A stretch of DNA of 64,000 nt from an uncultured Bacteroidales bacterium (GCA_937982115.1 CALJNE010000010.1:1-64000), one strand, 5' to 3'; counted from the first letter of the stretch, positions 26,450 to 35,705 are shown. Program-made: numbers and translations. Notes: generated by a model not told the origin, from the letters alone.

Positions 26450-27316
26450 ATGACGGAAACAATAAAAAATTATTTCAAATTAGTAAAATTCAGTCATACT
26501 GTTTTTGCAATGCCCTTTGCTCTGCTTGGATTTTTCATGGCCGTGGAGTTATATAATTATGATTTTACGGCACGTATTTTTATTTTGATTATTTTATGTA
26601 TGGTTTTTGCCCGTAATGCAGGAATGGGATTTAATCGCTATGCCGACCGCCTCATAGATGCAAAAAATCCAAGAACTTCAAGCAGAGAAATTCCTGCAAA
26701 TAAAATAAAATCTCGCAATGCACTTATCTTTGTAATTGTTAATTCTATATTATTTATAATATCAACATATTTTCTCAATGTTCTATGTTTTATTTTATCA
26801 CTGCCGGCTCTGGCAATAATTTTATTTTATTCATACACAAAACGGTTCACCTACCTTTCTCATGTTTTTATCGGTTTAGCTCTAAGTATAGCTCCGTCAG
26901 CTGCATTTATTGCCGTAACTGGAAATTTGTTTTTTCCTGTTATTATTCTTTCGCTTTTAGTTTTATTCTGGACAGCCGGTTTCGACATAATTTACTCGCT
27001 ACAGGACGAAGAATTTGACAGAAATGAAAATTTACACTCCCTACCGGCACGATTTGGCAGGAAAACAGCTCTCGGAATAGCCCGAATATTTCACATAACA
27101 TCATTTATACTTAGCTTGATTTTTATTTATTTGATTGGCATCAACATTTTAAACATTTTGGGCACAATTGTTTTTGGAATTATGCTTTTTTATCAAAACA
27201 AAATTGTAAAAGTTGATAATATTAGCAAAGTAAATTTAGCCTTCGGAACCGTTAACGGTATTGCGTCTGTTGTTTATACAATGATTATTATACTTTCTTT
27301 TTATTTTTCGTTTTGA
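26450..27316 (+). CDS. mqnP: UbiA-family prenyltransferase MqnP (menaquinone, futalosine pathway)
   Basis: A 288-residue integral membrane prenyltransferase with about eight membrane helices. The first Asp-rich motif reads NRYADRLIDAKNPRTSSREIP, a form typical of MqnP/UbiA proteins in futalosine-pathway genomes; the second is YSLQDEEFDRNENLHSLPARFG. It attaches the polyprenyl chain to 1,4-dihydroxy-6-naphthoate, following MqnD. Since mqnB and mqnD are in the window and no UbiC or ubiquinone genes are seen, MqnP is preferred over a UbiA assignment. It is monocistronic and converges on the VTT gene. Confidence 0.88.
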   Translation: MTETIKNYFKLVKFSHTVFAMPFALLGFFMAVELYNYDFTARIFILIILCMVFARNAGMGFNRYADRLIDAKNPRTSSREIPANKIKSRNALIFVIVNSILFIISTYFLNVLCFILSLPALAIILFYSYTKRFTYLSHVFIGLALSIAPSAAFIAVTGNLFFPVIILSLLVLFWTAGFDIIYSLQDEEFDRNENLHSLPARFGRKTALGIARIFHITSFILSLIFIYLIGINILNILGTIVFGIMLFYQNKIVKVDNISKVNLAFGTVNGIASVVYTMIIILSFYFSF

Positions 27317-27332
27317 AGAACCGAAATAAATA

Positions 27333-27947
27333 TCATAAAATTTGTATCACAATGGGAGCATAAATAAAGAATCTGATTATTCTAAAAACTCCTATGAACA
27401 CTAAATTTTTCAGAGGAAACTTCATTGCTCCGGCAACAGTACATGCAACCGCATAAGGCAAAGGGAATAGTGCTGCTATAATAATAAACAAAGAACCCCA
27501 CTTTTTAATTTTATCAACATGAGTAGAATAAAACTTTAAAACTCTTTGTTTTATCGAAGGAATTTGGCGTATAGAAACTCCAATACCATAAGCGGCTAAA
27601 CCTCCTAAATAAGAAACAAATCCTAAAACTCCAACCATTAAATAAAAATTATCAAACTCACTTACCCAAAGGATAAAAAAATCAGGAGGTATCAAGCCTA
27701 AAATACTTTCTGATATAAAAAAACTTAACAAAACTATTGGTGTGGAAAAATTATCAACAAGATATTCCGGTAATTCCGAAAGCTTGATTATAAACTTGTT
27801 TATCACGAAGGCAAGAATAAAAACAAAAACTAAAACCAAAAATATCTTTATAAGATTACTTATAACAAAAGAATATAGACCGGTTTTTTTGTAATACCGA
27901 TAATAAATATTAAATGAATTGAATATATTTCTTTCAATCTTTTTCAT
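27333..27947 (-). CDS. VTT-domain (DedA/YqaA-like) membrane protein
   Basis: A 204-residue membrane protein of the VTT/SNARE-associated (DedA) superfamily. These proteins are lipid flippases or transporters that support envelope integrity. A conserved ESILGLIPPDFFILW segment near residue 92 is the half-buried re-entrant loop with the key Glu, and GFVSYLGGLAAYGIG and FPLPYAVACTVAGAMKFP give the second loop. The N-terminal 30 residues are cytoplasmic and basic. Its arrangement is closer to YqaA than to classical DedA. It converges tail-to-tail with mqnP, 16 nt apart. Confidence 0.88.
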   Translation of the reverse strand: MKKIERNIFNSFNIYYRYYKKTGLYSFVISNLIKIFLVLVFVFILAFVINKFIIKLSELPEYLVDNFSTPIVLLSFFISESILGLIPPDFFILWVSEFDNFYLMVGVLGFVSYLGGLAAYGIGVSIRQIPSIKQRVLKFYSTHVDKIKKWGSLFIIIAALFPLPYAVACTVAGAMKFPLKNLVFIGVFRIIRFFIYAPIVIQIL

Positions 27948-28060
27948 CCGTGCACAAAATAAATCAAAATATTTAGTGTGTTGTTAAAAATTTACTTAAA
28001 AATTAACATTAAAATGTATAATTTTACAACCTATTTACGTTTATAAAGAAACATTTTTTG

Positions 28061-30082
28061 ATGACAAAAGTTATGAGATTATTGCTGTTGATAGTTATTT
28101 ATGTTTTACCTTTCATGGCTTTTGCTCAATCCGGATTTAATTTCTGCAATGAAATTGAAAGTAAAAAAAATATTAAAAGTTTCGATAAGGCTGTTGATTT
28201 ATACAAGAAAGGAAATTTTACAGAATCCGAAAAAATTCTTCTTAAAATAAGCGACGAGGAAAAAGATTTTACAGAGGTCTGGTATTTGCTCTCCGAGATT
28301 TATTATTCACAATACAATTCTGCTACAAATCCCAAGTCATCGAATATTTCATTTCAGAAATATATTAGATGTTTAGAAAACATTGTTGCTTCCTGTCCGC
28401 AATTTAACAAATATGAATATAATTACATCCTGGGTAAACACTATTTTAATCGCGACGAAAATCAGAAAGCACTTAAATATTTGAATGTTTATTTAAGCAA
28501 TGCAGATAAAAATTCTAAAAACTACAAAGATGCCCAAAACACTTACGATTACATAAATACATATTTAAACTTAGTTAACTCTCCTGTTCCATTTAATCCG
28601 GTTGTTGTTGAAGGATTATCAACTGTAAATGACGACTATTTACCCGTAATTTCCCTTGACGGAAGTATTGCCTTCTTTACTAAGGCATATATGAAAAAAG
28701 ACCTTAACTCAATTTATGTGGACAAATTTACGGAAGAGTTTACAATGGCAACATCAAGCGATGAATCAGGTTTGAAGTTTTCGAATACATTACCAATGCC
28801 CTATCCTTTCAATACCGGGAAAAATCAGGGAGCAGCTTCAATAACTATTGATAACAGCATTTTATACATCACGATATGTGAATTTGTAAGTCGAGATTAT
28901 GATAATTGCGATATTTATTATTCTGTTAAGCGTGGAAACAATTGGTCGGAACTTATACGTCTTGGCCCGGAAATCAATGGAATAAACACATGGGAATCAC
29001 AACCCTCTATTTCTGCTGACGGAAAAACTTTGTATTTTGCATCAATTCGTGCGGGCAATGTTGGTTTCGACCCAAACAACCCTACATCAGATATCTGGTA
29101 TTCTACAAAAAATCCGGATGGGACATGGTCAAAAGCAAAAAATCTTGGTCCTCCGATAAATACTCCCGGTAACGAAAAATCACCTTTTATCCATTCCGAT
29201 TCACAAACTTTGTACTTTTCTTCGGATGGCCACCCCGGACTTGGCGGATACGATATTTTCTTCTCAAAATTCAGAGATAACATCTGGACACAACCTGTGA
29301 ATATGGGCTATCCCATAAATACTAAAAGCGATGATCTTGGATTCATTGTTAATACACAAGGCACAAAAGCATACTTTGCCAGTAACAAATTAAACGGGCT
29401 CGGAGGCTGGGATATTTATGCTTTCGACCTTTATCCCGAAGCTCGTCCCGAAAAAGTTATGTTAATTAAAGGACAAATTATTGCCGAATATGGCGACAGC
29501 CTTAATAATGCAAAACTCGAAATCAGAAATACCAGAACAAAAGAAATAAGCGAAGGGATAATTAATGAAAACGATGGAAATTATGCCGTTGCTGTTACTA
29601 CTGATACAACTCAAAATGATTCATACCTTTTACTTGTAAAAAAAGAAAATTACAGTTTTGCATCTGCTCTTATTGAACCTACCACTGAAATTATTGAAAC
29701 TCCGCTGCAAATTGATTTTGAAATTAAACCTATCGAAAAAGGGAAAACTGTTGAACTCAACGATATTTATTTCGCCACAAATTCTTATACAATCGAGCCC
29801 AAAAGCTTTCCGGTACTCGATGCTTTTGCCGATTTTCTGAAAGAAAATCCTAAAATAAAAATCGAGATTCGCGGACATACAGATAATGTAGGCTCTCTCC
29901 AAATGAATATGACCTTATCAAATCAAAGAGCAAAAGCCGTTTACGATTATCTTATTAACAAGGGCATTGAACCTGCTAGAATGAAATTTAGAGGCTACGG
30001 TCCTAACATGCCAATAGCTGATAATAATACCGAAGCCGGAAGAGCAAAAAACCGACGCACCGAGTTTTTTATCCTTGAATGA
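28061..30082 (+). CDS. porE: PorE-like OmpA-family protein (TPR, PD40 propeller, regulatory beta-domain, OmpA-C)
   Basis: 673 residues with the four-part layout of PorE, the type IX secretion component bound to peptidoglycan. A signal peptide (to about FMAFAQS) is followed by TPR helices (about 25-165), a WD40-like PD40 propeller with repeated SADGKTLYFAS and SDSQTLYFSSDGHPGLGGYDIFFSK units (about 190-465), a carboxypeptidase-regulatory-like sandwich (about 475-550), and a C-terminal OmpA peptidoglycan-binding domain (IRGHTDNVGS...LSNQRAKAVYDYL...KNRRTEFF). P. gingivalis PorE is a lipoprotein; here there is no lipobox Cys, so it may be soluble in the periplasm or anchored only by OmpA-C. The ORF track starts three bases early at a TTG. 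Related PD40-OmpA paralogues exist, so the PorE name is tentative. Confidence 0.75.
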   Translation: MTKVMRLLLLIVIYVLPFMAFAQSGFNFCNEIESKKNIKSFDKAVDLYKKGNFTESEKILLKISDEEKDFTEVWYLLSEIYYSQYNSATNPKSSNISFQKYIRCLENIVASCPQFNKYEYNYILGKHYFNRDENQKALKYLNVYLSNADKNSKNYKDAQNTYDYINTYLNLVNSPVPFNPVVVEGLSTVNDDYLPVISLDGSIAFFTKAYMKKDLNSIYVDKFTEEFTMATSSDESGLKFSNTLPMPYPFNTGKNQGAASITIDNSILYITICEFVSRDYDNCDIYYSVKRGNNWSELIRLGPEINGINTWESQPSISADGKTLYFASIRAGNVGFDPNNPTSDIWYSTKNPDGTWSKAKNLGPPINTPGNEKSPFIHSDSQTLYFSSDGHPGLGGYDIFFSKFRDNIWTQPVNMGYPINTKSDDLGFIVNTQGTKAYFASNKLNGLGGWDIYAFDLYPEARPEKVMLIKGQIIAEYGDSLNNAKLEIRNTRTKEISEGIINENDGNYAVAVTTDTTQNDSYLLLVKKENYSFASALIEPTTEIIETPLQIDFEIKPIEKGKTVELNDIYFATNSYTIEPKSFPVLDAFADFLKENPKIKIEIRGHTDNVGSLQMNMTLSNQRAKAVYDYLINKGIEPARMKFRGYGPNMPIADNNTEAGRAKNRRTEFFILE

Positions 30083-30135
30083 TGATAAAATAAAAATTCC
30101 GGTCTGAACAATACACAAAATCATCAAACCGGTCA

Positions 30136-30173
30136 AATAAAAAAACTCCAAAGCATAAATACGATGGAGTTTT
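30136..30173 (-). terminator. Terminator after rplS (possibly bidirectional)
   Basis: AAAACTCCA (30142-30150) and TGGAGTTTT (30165-30173) form a perfect 9-bp stem. Read on the minus strand it is followed by a seven-T run, giving a strong Rho-independent terminator 20 nt after the rplS stop. It may also stop the convergent porE-like transcript. Confidence 0.8.
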
Positions 30174-30192
30174 ATCTTTTTGAAGAAAATTC

Positions 30193-30540
30193 TTAGAAAC
30201 GCTTTTCCTGAATACGTGCTTTCTTTCCTGTTAAATTACGTAAGTAGAAAATACGAGCACGACGCACTTTACCAACCTTATTTAATTCAATTGACTCGAT
30301 AAATGGAGATGCAAAAGGGAAAATTCTTTCTACTCCATAAGCACCTGACATTTTACGAACAGTAAAAGTAGCAGTATTACCCTGTCCTTTAATCTGCAAT
30401 ACTACTCCCCTAAATGACTGTACTCTTTCTTTATTACCTTCGCGAATCTTATAATTTACGGTAATAGTATCGCCGGCTTTGAATTTTGGAAATTCTCTTT
30501 TTACAGCCAAAGTCTCGTTTACAACTTTCATTAATTCCAT
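30193..30540 (-). CDS. rplS: 50S ribosomal protein L19
   Basis: 115 residues of bacterial L19, a protein at the 30S-50S interface. The sequence is unmistakable: FKAGDTITVNYKIREGNKERVQSF, RGVVLQIKGQG, FTVRKMSGAYGVERIFPFASP, VGKVRRARIFYLR, KKARIQEKR. The ORF track starts at a GTG one codon before the ATG; alignment with other Bacteroidota L19 proteins (which begin MDLIK-like) favours the ATG at 30540. A small inverted repeat (AGTCC...GGACT, 30557-30576) lies upstream and could form a leader hairpin, but this is weak. It is a lone gene here, not next to trmD. Confidence 0.97.
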   Translation of the reverse strand: MELMKVVNETLAVKREFPKFKAGDTITVNYKIREGNKERVQSFRGVVLQIKGQGNTATFTVRKMSGAYGVERIFPFASPFIESIELNKVGKVRRARIFYLRNLTGKKARIQEKRF

Positions 30541-30636
30541 CACAAATATATTTTTAAGTCCTTAAAATTTCGGACTGCAATATTAGTGTTTTTTTTTGAA
30601 TTAAAAGTATTTTTTAAAAAGTTTTTAAACTTTTTT

Positions 30637-32019
30637 TTAAAAATAATCTTCCCGTTCCTTATTCGATTTAAAAAGATACCTCAAACTGTCATAAAATATA
30701 TCAAAAGCCTGAGAGGGATGTTCAAAAAATAATCTTAATAAATTTAAAAATCTACCCGGATTTGTAAAATAAAAATTTCTTAGAAAATATGTTTCATGTT
30801 TTTTCAAATTGAGATAATAATCTTTTTTCCATCTCCATCGAAATTCCGGATAATTTTGAACTTCGATATGTTGTTCATTTTTTCTGAAAATTTCTGTTCC
30901 GGGATAAGGAATTATATAAGACAATGAAGCAAAACTTACAGGCATAGTACGTAAAAAACTCAATGTACTTTTAATATCTGTAAATTTTTCTGTTAAAGGA
31001 TTAAAAAGCATGAAAAAGCTAATTTCAACTTTATTCTTCCGCAGTTTTTTCAGTAATAATTTTGTCTTTTCTAAATCAATGTTAAATATTTTGTTATATT
31101 CTCTTCCCGAATTTTCGTTTATGGTTTCGAGTCCAATCATAATATGCTTAAAATTCAGTTCTATCAATATATCCACAATCTCTTCGTCAAGCAAATCAAT
31201 TCGAGTTAATCCATAATAGTTAAATTTCAATCCATTTTCCGATTGAAATTTTAAAACATCTTTCAGGAGCGATTTTTTGAGAGTACAATTATCGTCAAGC
31301 AATCTTATATTTTTTATTCCATTTTCAGCAAAATATTTAATTTCTTGCAAAATATTTTCAGTTTTTCTAAAACGAACTTTGTGCTGGTTGTATGTTTTTA
31401 TACAAAAACTACAGGAATAAGGACATCCAAAAGACCAATAAGTAAACCCTGATTTTCCTTTTGAAAAAAGTTCTTTGTATCTATAATTTTTAATAAATTT
31501 CAAATTATAATGAACTATCAAATCAGGATTATGTTCCGTTTCTTTTAATTTTTCATTTTGTATTATTTCGATAAAATCAGTTTTCTGTTGAGTTTTCCTT
31601 ATACCCAATGAATTATAAACAATTGTTTCAAAATTACCATCCAGAACAGCTCCATACTTTGAAAAATCATCCGGATATAAAGAAGGGATATAACCAATAA
31701 TTACTAAGGGATTTTTTGCAAATAGTTTTAATTTTTCAATAAATTTCAATTCAGAAGAAATAAAATCAACCGAAGTCATGGTGAAAACATAATCAGGTTG
31801 AATATTTTTTATCTTTTCAATACATGTATCTTCGTCATGATTTTCGGCAACAGCATCATAAAAAATCACCTCATCACCGGGAATCACGTTTTCTTCAATA
31901 ATTGTTGACAGCCGAACCAATTCCACCGGAGGATATAAGAATCCTCTTGCAAAATAAGAACAAGAGTATTTTCTTATTATTTTGCTTTGATAAGGTAAAT
32001 TAAGTACTAAAAATTTCAT
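30637..32019 (-). CDS. B12-binding-domain radical SAM protein (last gene of the amidation/carbamoylation operon)
   Basis: 460 residues. An N-terminal B12-binding-type Rossmann domain (about 1-135, with FLYPPVELVRLSTIIEE and PDYVFTMTSVDF) precedes a radical SAM core with CPYSCSFC near residue 203 for the 4Fe-4S cluster and an IRLLDDNCTL strand. The C-terminal ~80 residues are helical and basic. The cobalamin lower-axial DxHxxG motif is not visible, so the B12 may bind base-on or not at all; this is common in the BchE/HpnJ-like branch. The start overlaps the carbamoyltransferase stop as ATGA. No substrate is known; the operon suggests a tailoring step on a carbamoylated or amidated product. Confidence 0.88.
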   Translation of the reverse strand: MKFLVLNLPYQSKIIRKYSCSYFARGFLYPPVELVRLSTIIEENVIPGDEVIFYDAVAENHDEDTCIEKIKNIQPDYVFTMTSVDFISSELKFIEKLKLFAKNPLVIIGYIPSLYPDDFSKYGAVLDGNFETIVYNSLGIRKTQQKTDFIEIIQNEKLKETEHNPDLIVHYNLKFIKNYRYKELFSKGKSGFTYWSFGCPYSCSFCIKTYNQHKVRFRKTENILQEIKYFAENGIKNIRLLDDNCTLKKSLLKDVLKFQSENGLKFNYYGLTRIDLLDEEIVDILIELNFKHIMIGLETINENSGREYNKIFNIDLEKTKLLLKKLRKNKVEISFFMLFNPLTEKFTDIKSTLSFLRTMPVSFASLSYIIPYPGTEIFRKNEQHIEVQNYPEFRWRWKKDYYLNLKKHETYFLRNFYFTNPGRFLNLLRLFFEHPSQAFDIFYDSLRYLFKSNKEREDYF

Positions 32020-33638
32020 TTTTCAATCAGAAAATTTCCAATAACAAGAGCCTCAAGCCCACTACGGTAGAATGTAGCAACAGCATCGGACGGACTAAAA
32101 ACTATAGGTTCGTTATTTGTGTTAAAACTTGTATTTACAACAACGGGATGGCCGGTTTTTTCTTTTAGTTTACATAATAGCGAGTGATACAAAGGCTGAA
32201 GTTCCTTATTGACAGTTTGTATTCGTGCTGTGCCGTCGGCATGAACAATTCCGGGAGTAAATTCCTTAGCTTTTGGAGTGGTATCGAAGGTAATATTCAT
32301 AAAAGGAGCTTTTGCAGCTTTTCCGATAAAGTATTCTTTACTATCCTCTTCTGTTACTGAAGGGCAAAACGGACGGAAAGGTTCACGAAATTTTATCTTT
32401 TTGTTTATAATATTCTTAACGTCGGGCATAGCAGGATTTGCAAGGATGCTACGTGCTCCCAGTGCTCTGGGACCAAATTCAATTCGTCCTTGAAACCATC
32501 CTATCACTTTATTCCGTGCAATGAGTTCGGCAGCAACTTCGGCCGGGTCTTCAATATATTTATACTTAATTAAGTTTTCGTCGAGAATAGATTTAATTTG
32601 TTCGTTGGTAAAATCCGGTCCTAACAAAGCTGTTTCGATAGGTTCGGGAAGATAACCTTTTTGTGCCGAAGCATACATTGCTGCACCTAAAGAAATTCCG
32701 GTATCTCCGGCAGCAGGTTGAACATAAATCTCATCAATGAAATCAAGATTCATAATTTTTTGATTGACAAGGCAATTCAATGCCACTCCACCTGCCAGGC
32801 AAATTTTTCTCAGGCCTGTGCGTTTATGAAAGTCTTCAACCATCGCCAGAATTACCTTCTCGAATTGATACTGTGCAGAAGCAGCAATATCGTAGTATTT
32901 CTGCGTAATTTCTTCGTTACGTAAGCGAGCTTTGCCGAGTATTTCCGTAAGTTTCTCGCTGTAGGCTTTTTCCTGACGAGTAGGTTGCGGTTCTCCCGGC
33001 TTAATCGGTTTTAAAAATTCTTCGTTAAAGAATAATTGACTGTTTCTATAATCGAGAATGTTGCTGAAATCATAAGCATGTTTATTGCCATAAGCAGCCA
33101 TTCCCATAAGTTTGTATTCATCGCTATCGCGTCTGAATCCGCAAAATTGCGTAATTATAGAATAAAATATTCCTAGAGAGTTCGGGCGACTAAATCTTTC
33201 GATAACTTCTATTTTACCGTTTTTACCTGTACATATCTGGGTTGAAACACCGTCTCCCGAAGCATCCATAGTAATAATTAAAGCCTCATCAAACCCGCTT
33301 CCGTAGTACGCGCTTGCAGCATGAGCTGTATGATGATGAACAAAAAACAACTCTGGACAATATCCAAAATTATCGGTAAAATATGACCGAAGGATATTTT
33401 CAAAAACTGTTCCCCATGTACTGCCATGGCAAGCAACTAAATCAACATCCCTAATCGTTAATCCCGAATATTCAAGACATTTATAAACAGATAATTCTGA
33501 TAACTGTCCGGGAGAAAATTTTATCCTGTTCAATCGTTCTTCTTCAATTGCAACAAGCAATTTTCCATCCTTTAGCATTGCTGCCGAAACATCTTGATAG
33601 CCAAGACGTACTCCTCCGTTAATCCCTAATACTATCAT
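32016..33638 (-). CDS. Carbamoyltransferase, NodU/CmcH family
   Basis: A 540-residue enzyme that transfers a carbamoyl group from carbamoyl phosphate (through carbamoyl-adenylate) to a hydroxyl of a sugar, antibiotic or lipid. The N-terminal Kae1-like domain shows MIVLGINGG, the metal-binding HHHTAHAASAYYGSGF near residue 100 and ITMDASGDGVST. The C-domain has IEFGPRALGARSILANP near 390 and a late HPVVVNTSFNTNNEPIV, both standard. It starts one base inside the preceding amidotransferase stop (TAATG) and its stop overlaps the radical SAM start. The operon suggests that one molecule is both amidated and carbamoylated. Confidence 0.95.
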   Translation of the reverse strand: MIVLGINGGVRLGYQDVSAAMLKDGKLLVAIEEERLNRIKFSPGQLSELSVYKCLEYSGLTIRDVDLVACHGSTWGTVFENILRSYFTDNFGYCPELFFVHHHTAHAASAYYGSGFDEALIITMDASGDGVSTQICTGKNGKIEVIERFSRPNSLGIFYSIITQFCGFRRDSDEYKLMGMAAYGNKHAYDFSNILDYRNSQLFFNEEFLKPIKPGEPQPTRQEKAYSEKLTEILGKARLRNEEITQKYYDIAASAQYQFEKVILAMVEDFHKRTGLRKICLAGGVALNCLVNQKIMNLDFIDEIYVQPAAGDTGISLGAAMYASAQKGYLPEPIETALLGPDFTNEQIKSILDENLIKYKYIEDPAEVAAELIARNKVIGWFQGRIEFGPRALGARSILANPAMPDVKNIINKKIKFREPFRPFCPSVTEEDSKEYFIGKAAKAPFMNITFDTTPKAKEFTPGIVHADGTARIQTVNKELQPLYHSLLCKLKEKTGHPVVVNTSFNTNNEPIVFSPSDAVATFYRSGLEALVIGNFLIEK

Positions 33639-34837
33639 TATTTGCCAACATTAAAATATTTATCATAAGTTATTTTTGGTATCAAATTTAATTTTGAAAA
33701 AACATAAATAGGAAATTTGAATAATCTTATAAGATTATAAATTGTTTCATAATCTCTAAAAGTTTTTGGAGGATATGACATGTATTCATCAAATTGTTCT
33801 CTTGTAAGCCCCAGTCGTTTAATACATAAATCAATTACTTTAGGGTCTTCAATTGCATAAATGCCATGAGCTCTTTCAAGTGCTGTTTCACGTTGCATCT
33901 GACCTGAACGAACAAGTGCGGAATCGCTGTTCATATTCATATCAATATTGAATTTTACTCTGTGAACATACTTAATCAAACTATGATACAAATCATCATA
34001 ATAATGAGCTCCGGGATAAACCCAATCTAATTCTTTCTGTATTAACTCAGTTGCTGCAGCTCTGTTGTAATCCCAGTAATACATTGGAGTAATTGTACGA
34101 ATTCCTTTCACCAATGAATAATACAACAATTCCTTAACTCCAAAGTTAAAGCCGGGATCTTCGGGTTTCCATTTTCGTAAGGGAGTTTTGCCAAATTTTT
34201 TATGAACTGTTTTCAGATAACGTCCATCGAAAAATGACCACGAAAGAGGTTTAATTCCTTCGGTACGAAAAGATTGACCTATTAAAATATATTTAAGATT
34301 TTCTTTACATGCTACTCCGTATAATGATGAAGCAATTCCGATATCTGTTCCCATATTTAGGTCAGGCACCGAGGCTTTGAGAAAATCAATTTTTAATTCC
34401 TTAGCTTCTCGCCAGTCGCTTGTAATGGTACGCAGCTCCACCCCAAGCTTGCGAGTTGCCTTAATCATATTTTCTCCTGCCACAGGATTATCAAAGCCAT
34501 CATTAAAATGAACAGCAAGCGGACGTAAGCCAAACTCTTTTACAGTTAAATACAATAAATATGTGCTATCTCTGCCACCACTAATTCCAACAACACAATC
34601 GTACTTTTTAGCCCGTCCGGATTTTTTTATTTTTTCAATGTATTTATTGAGTATTTTACGTCCTGCTTCTCCATTTGGAAATATTTTCTCAAGTTTATCG
34701 TGTATATGACAAAAGCTGCAAACTCCGTCTTTGTCGAATTTTATGCCCGGTACTGTGGAATCCTGAACACAACGATTACATACCTGATATTTAATATTTG
34801 TTGGCTTACCGTTAACAATCACTAAGCTTTTATTCAT
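33638..34837 (-). CDS. PP-loop N-acetyl sugar amidotransferase (WbpG/PseA-like)
   Basis: A 399-residue PP-loop ATP-pyrophosphatase of the N-acetyl sugar amidotransferase family. Members convert a sugar acetamido or carboxyl group to an acetamidino or amide using ammonia. A zinc-ribbon-like start (CNRCVQDSTVPGI...CSFCH) leads into the PP-loop GISGGRDSTYLLYL near residue 85. LIGQSFRTEGIKPLSW and ITPMYYWDYNRA follow, and the tail has a RETALERAHGIYAIEDP segment. These enzymes usually have HisH/HisF-like partners to supply ammonia; none is present here. Instead a nitrilase-fold hydrolase with an intact catalytic triad lies 5 nt upstream. Confidence 0.92.
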   Translation of the reverse strand: MNKSLVIVNGKPTNIKYQVCNRCVQDSTVPGIKFDKDGVCSFCHIHDKLEKIFPNGEAGRKILNKYIEKIKKSGRAKKYDCVVGISGGRDSTYLLYLTVKEFGLRPLAVHFNDGFDNPVAGENMIKATRKLGVELRTITSDWREAKELKIDFLKASVPDLNMGTDIGIASSLYGVACKENLKYILIGQSFRTEGIKPLSWSFFDGRYLKTVHKKFGKTPLRKWKPEDPGFNFGVKELLYYSLVKGIRTITPMYYWDYNRAAATELIQKELDWVYPGAHYYDDLYHSLIKYVHRVKFNIDMNMNSDSALVRSGQMQRETALERAHGIYAIEDPKVIDLCIKRLGLTREQFDEYMSYPPKTFRDYETIYNLIRLFKFPIYVFSKLNLIPKITYDKYFNVGK

Positions 34838-34842
34838 AAATA

Positions 34843-35682
34843 CTAAATTTTAGAAAAATAATCCACTCCTCGGCTATTTAAATAATCGGAAATTTGTGTT
34901 CCTTTCAATTTATTTTGAGGCACAATAGTTTCAAAAACAACTAATTCTCCTGCAAATTCATTAAAATGACCTTCTTTAATAATTCCATCTCTATTAACAG
35001 CAAGAGAGCATCCTACCATTTTTTTGCCTTCATAAGGTCCGCCAACAATATAGCCAACAGATGTTGTACTTACCACAAGCATATCAAACAGCGAAGCTAA
35101 TGAATGCAGCGGCTTTTTCCATTTATCCTTATACGGGTCCATTTCCTCGGTTATACAATAGTCCACTGTCCATGATGAAGGTGATAACAAAATATTGGTG
35201 CCCATTCTTCCCAATGTATGACCGATGGACAAAGCTCCGGAATAATTATCGGCACAAATATTTACTCCGATTTTCCCAAACTCTGTATCAACAACCTCCA
35301 ACTTAGTACCAACTTCATAAAAAGTATGCTCTACTTCGAGCAAATTTATTTTGGAATATTTGAGTATTATCTCACCATATTTATTAATAAGTATAGCAGT
35401 ATTATAAATTTTTTCGTTTCTACGTTCACTTAATCCGACGCATATATATATATTATGTTGTTTTGCAAGTTCGACAAATATATCACTAAATTTTCCGGGT
35501 ATTGGTTGAGCCTCGTTGTAAACAGAGGGATGTGTCCATGCAAAATCAATAGTTTCCGGCAACAAAACCAAATCACAATTTTGTTGAGCAGCTTCAACAA
35601 CAAGTTTTTCGGCCCTATTGAAATTTCTTTCAGGTTCACCTCCCTCTACAAGTAATTGAGCCATTCCAATTTTTATTTTCAT
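34843..35682 (-). CDS. Carbon-nitrogen hydrolase (nitrilase superfamily), candidate ammonia supplier
   Basis: 279 residues of the nitrilase superfamily with the Glu-Lys-Cys triad intact: LVLLPET (Glu near 43), KYSKINLLE (Lys near 112) and VNICADN (Cys near 147). Members hydrolyse amides or nitriles and release ammonia. It is the first gene of the operon, followed after 5 nt by the PP-loop amidotransferase. In glutamine-dependent NAD synthetase a nitrilase-type domain feeds ammonia to a PP-loop domain, so the same pairing may occur here as separate proteins; that is inference. The ATG at 35682 is preferred over the ORF-track start, and a TAAATTTG box lies at 35706-35713. Confidence 0.9.
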   Translation of the reverse strand: MKIKIGMAQLLVEGGEPERNFNRAEKLVVEAAQQNCDLVLLPETIDFAWTHPSVYNEAQPIPGKFSDIFVELAKQHNIYICVGLSERRNEKIYNTAILINKYGEIILKYSKINLLEVEHTFYEVGTKLEVVDTEFGKIGVNICADNYSGALSIGHTLGRMGTNILLSPSSWTVDYCITEEMDPYKDKWKKPLHSLASLFDMLVVSTTSVGYIVGGPYEGKKMVGCSLAVNRDGIIKEGHFNEFAGELVVFETIVPQNKLKGTQISDYLNSRGVDYFSKI

Positions 35683-35705
35683 GGATAAATCGGATTTGTA
35701 AATCA

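Noticed and set aside
28918-29283. Minus-strand 121-codon ORF
   Set aside because: Antisense to the PD40 propeller repeats of the PorE-like gene; the repeat composition keeps the opposite frame open.
30557-30576. L19 autoregulatory leader hairpin
   Set aside because: Only a 5-bp stem, overlapping possible promoter sequence; too weak to list as a feature.
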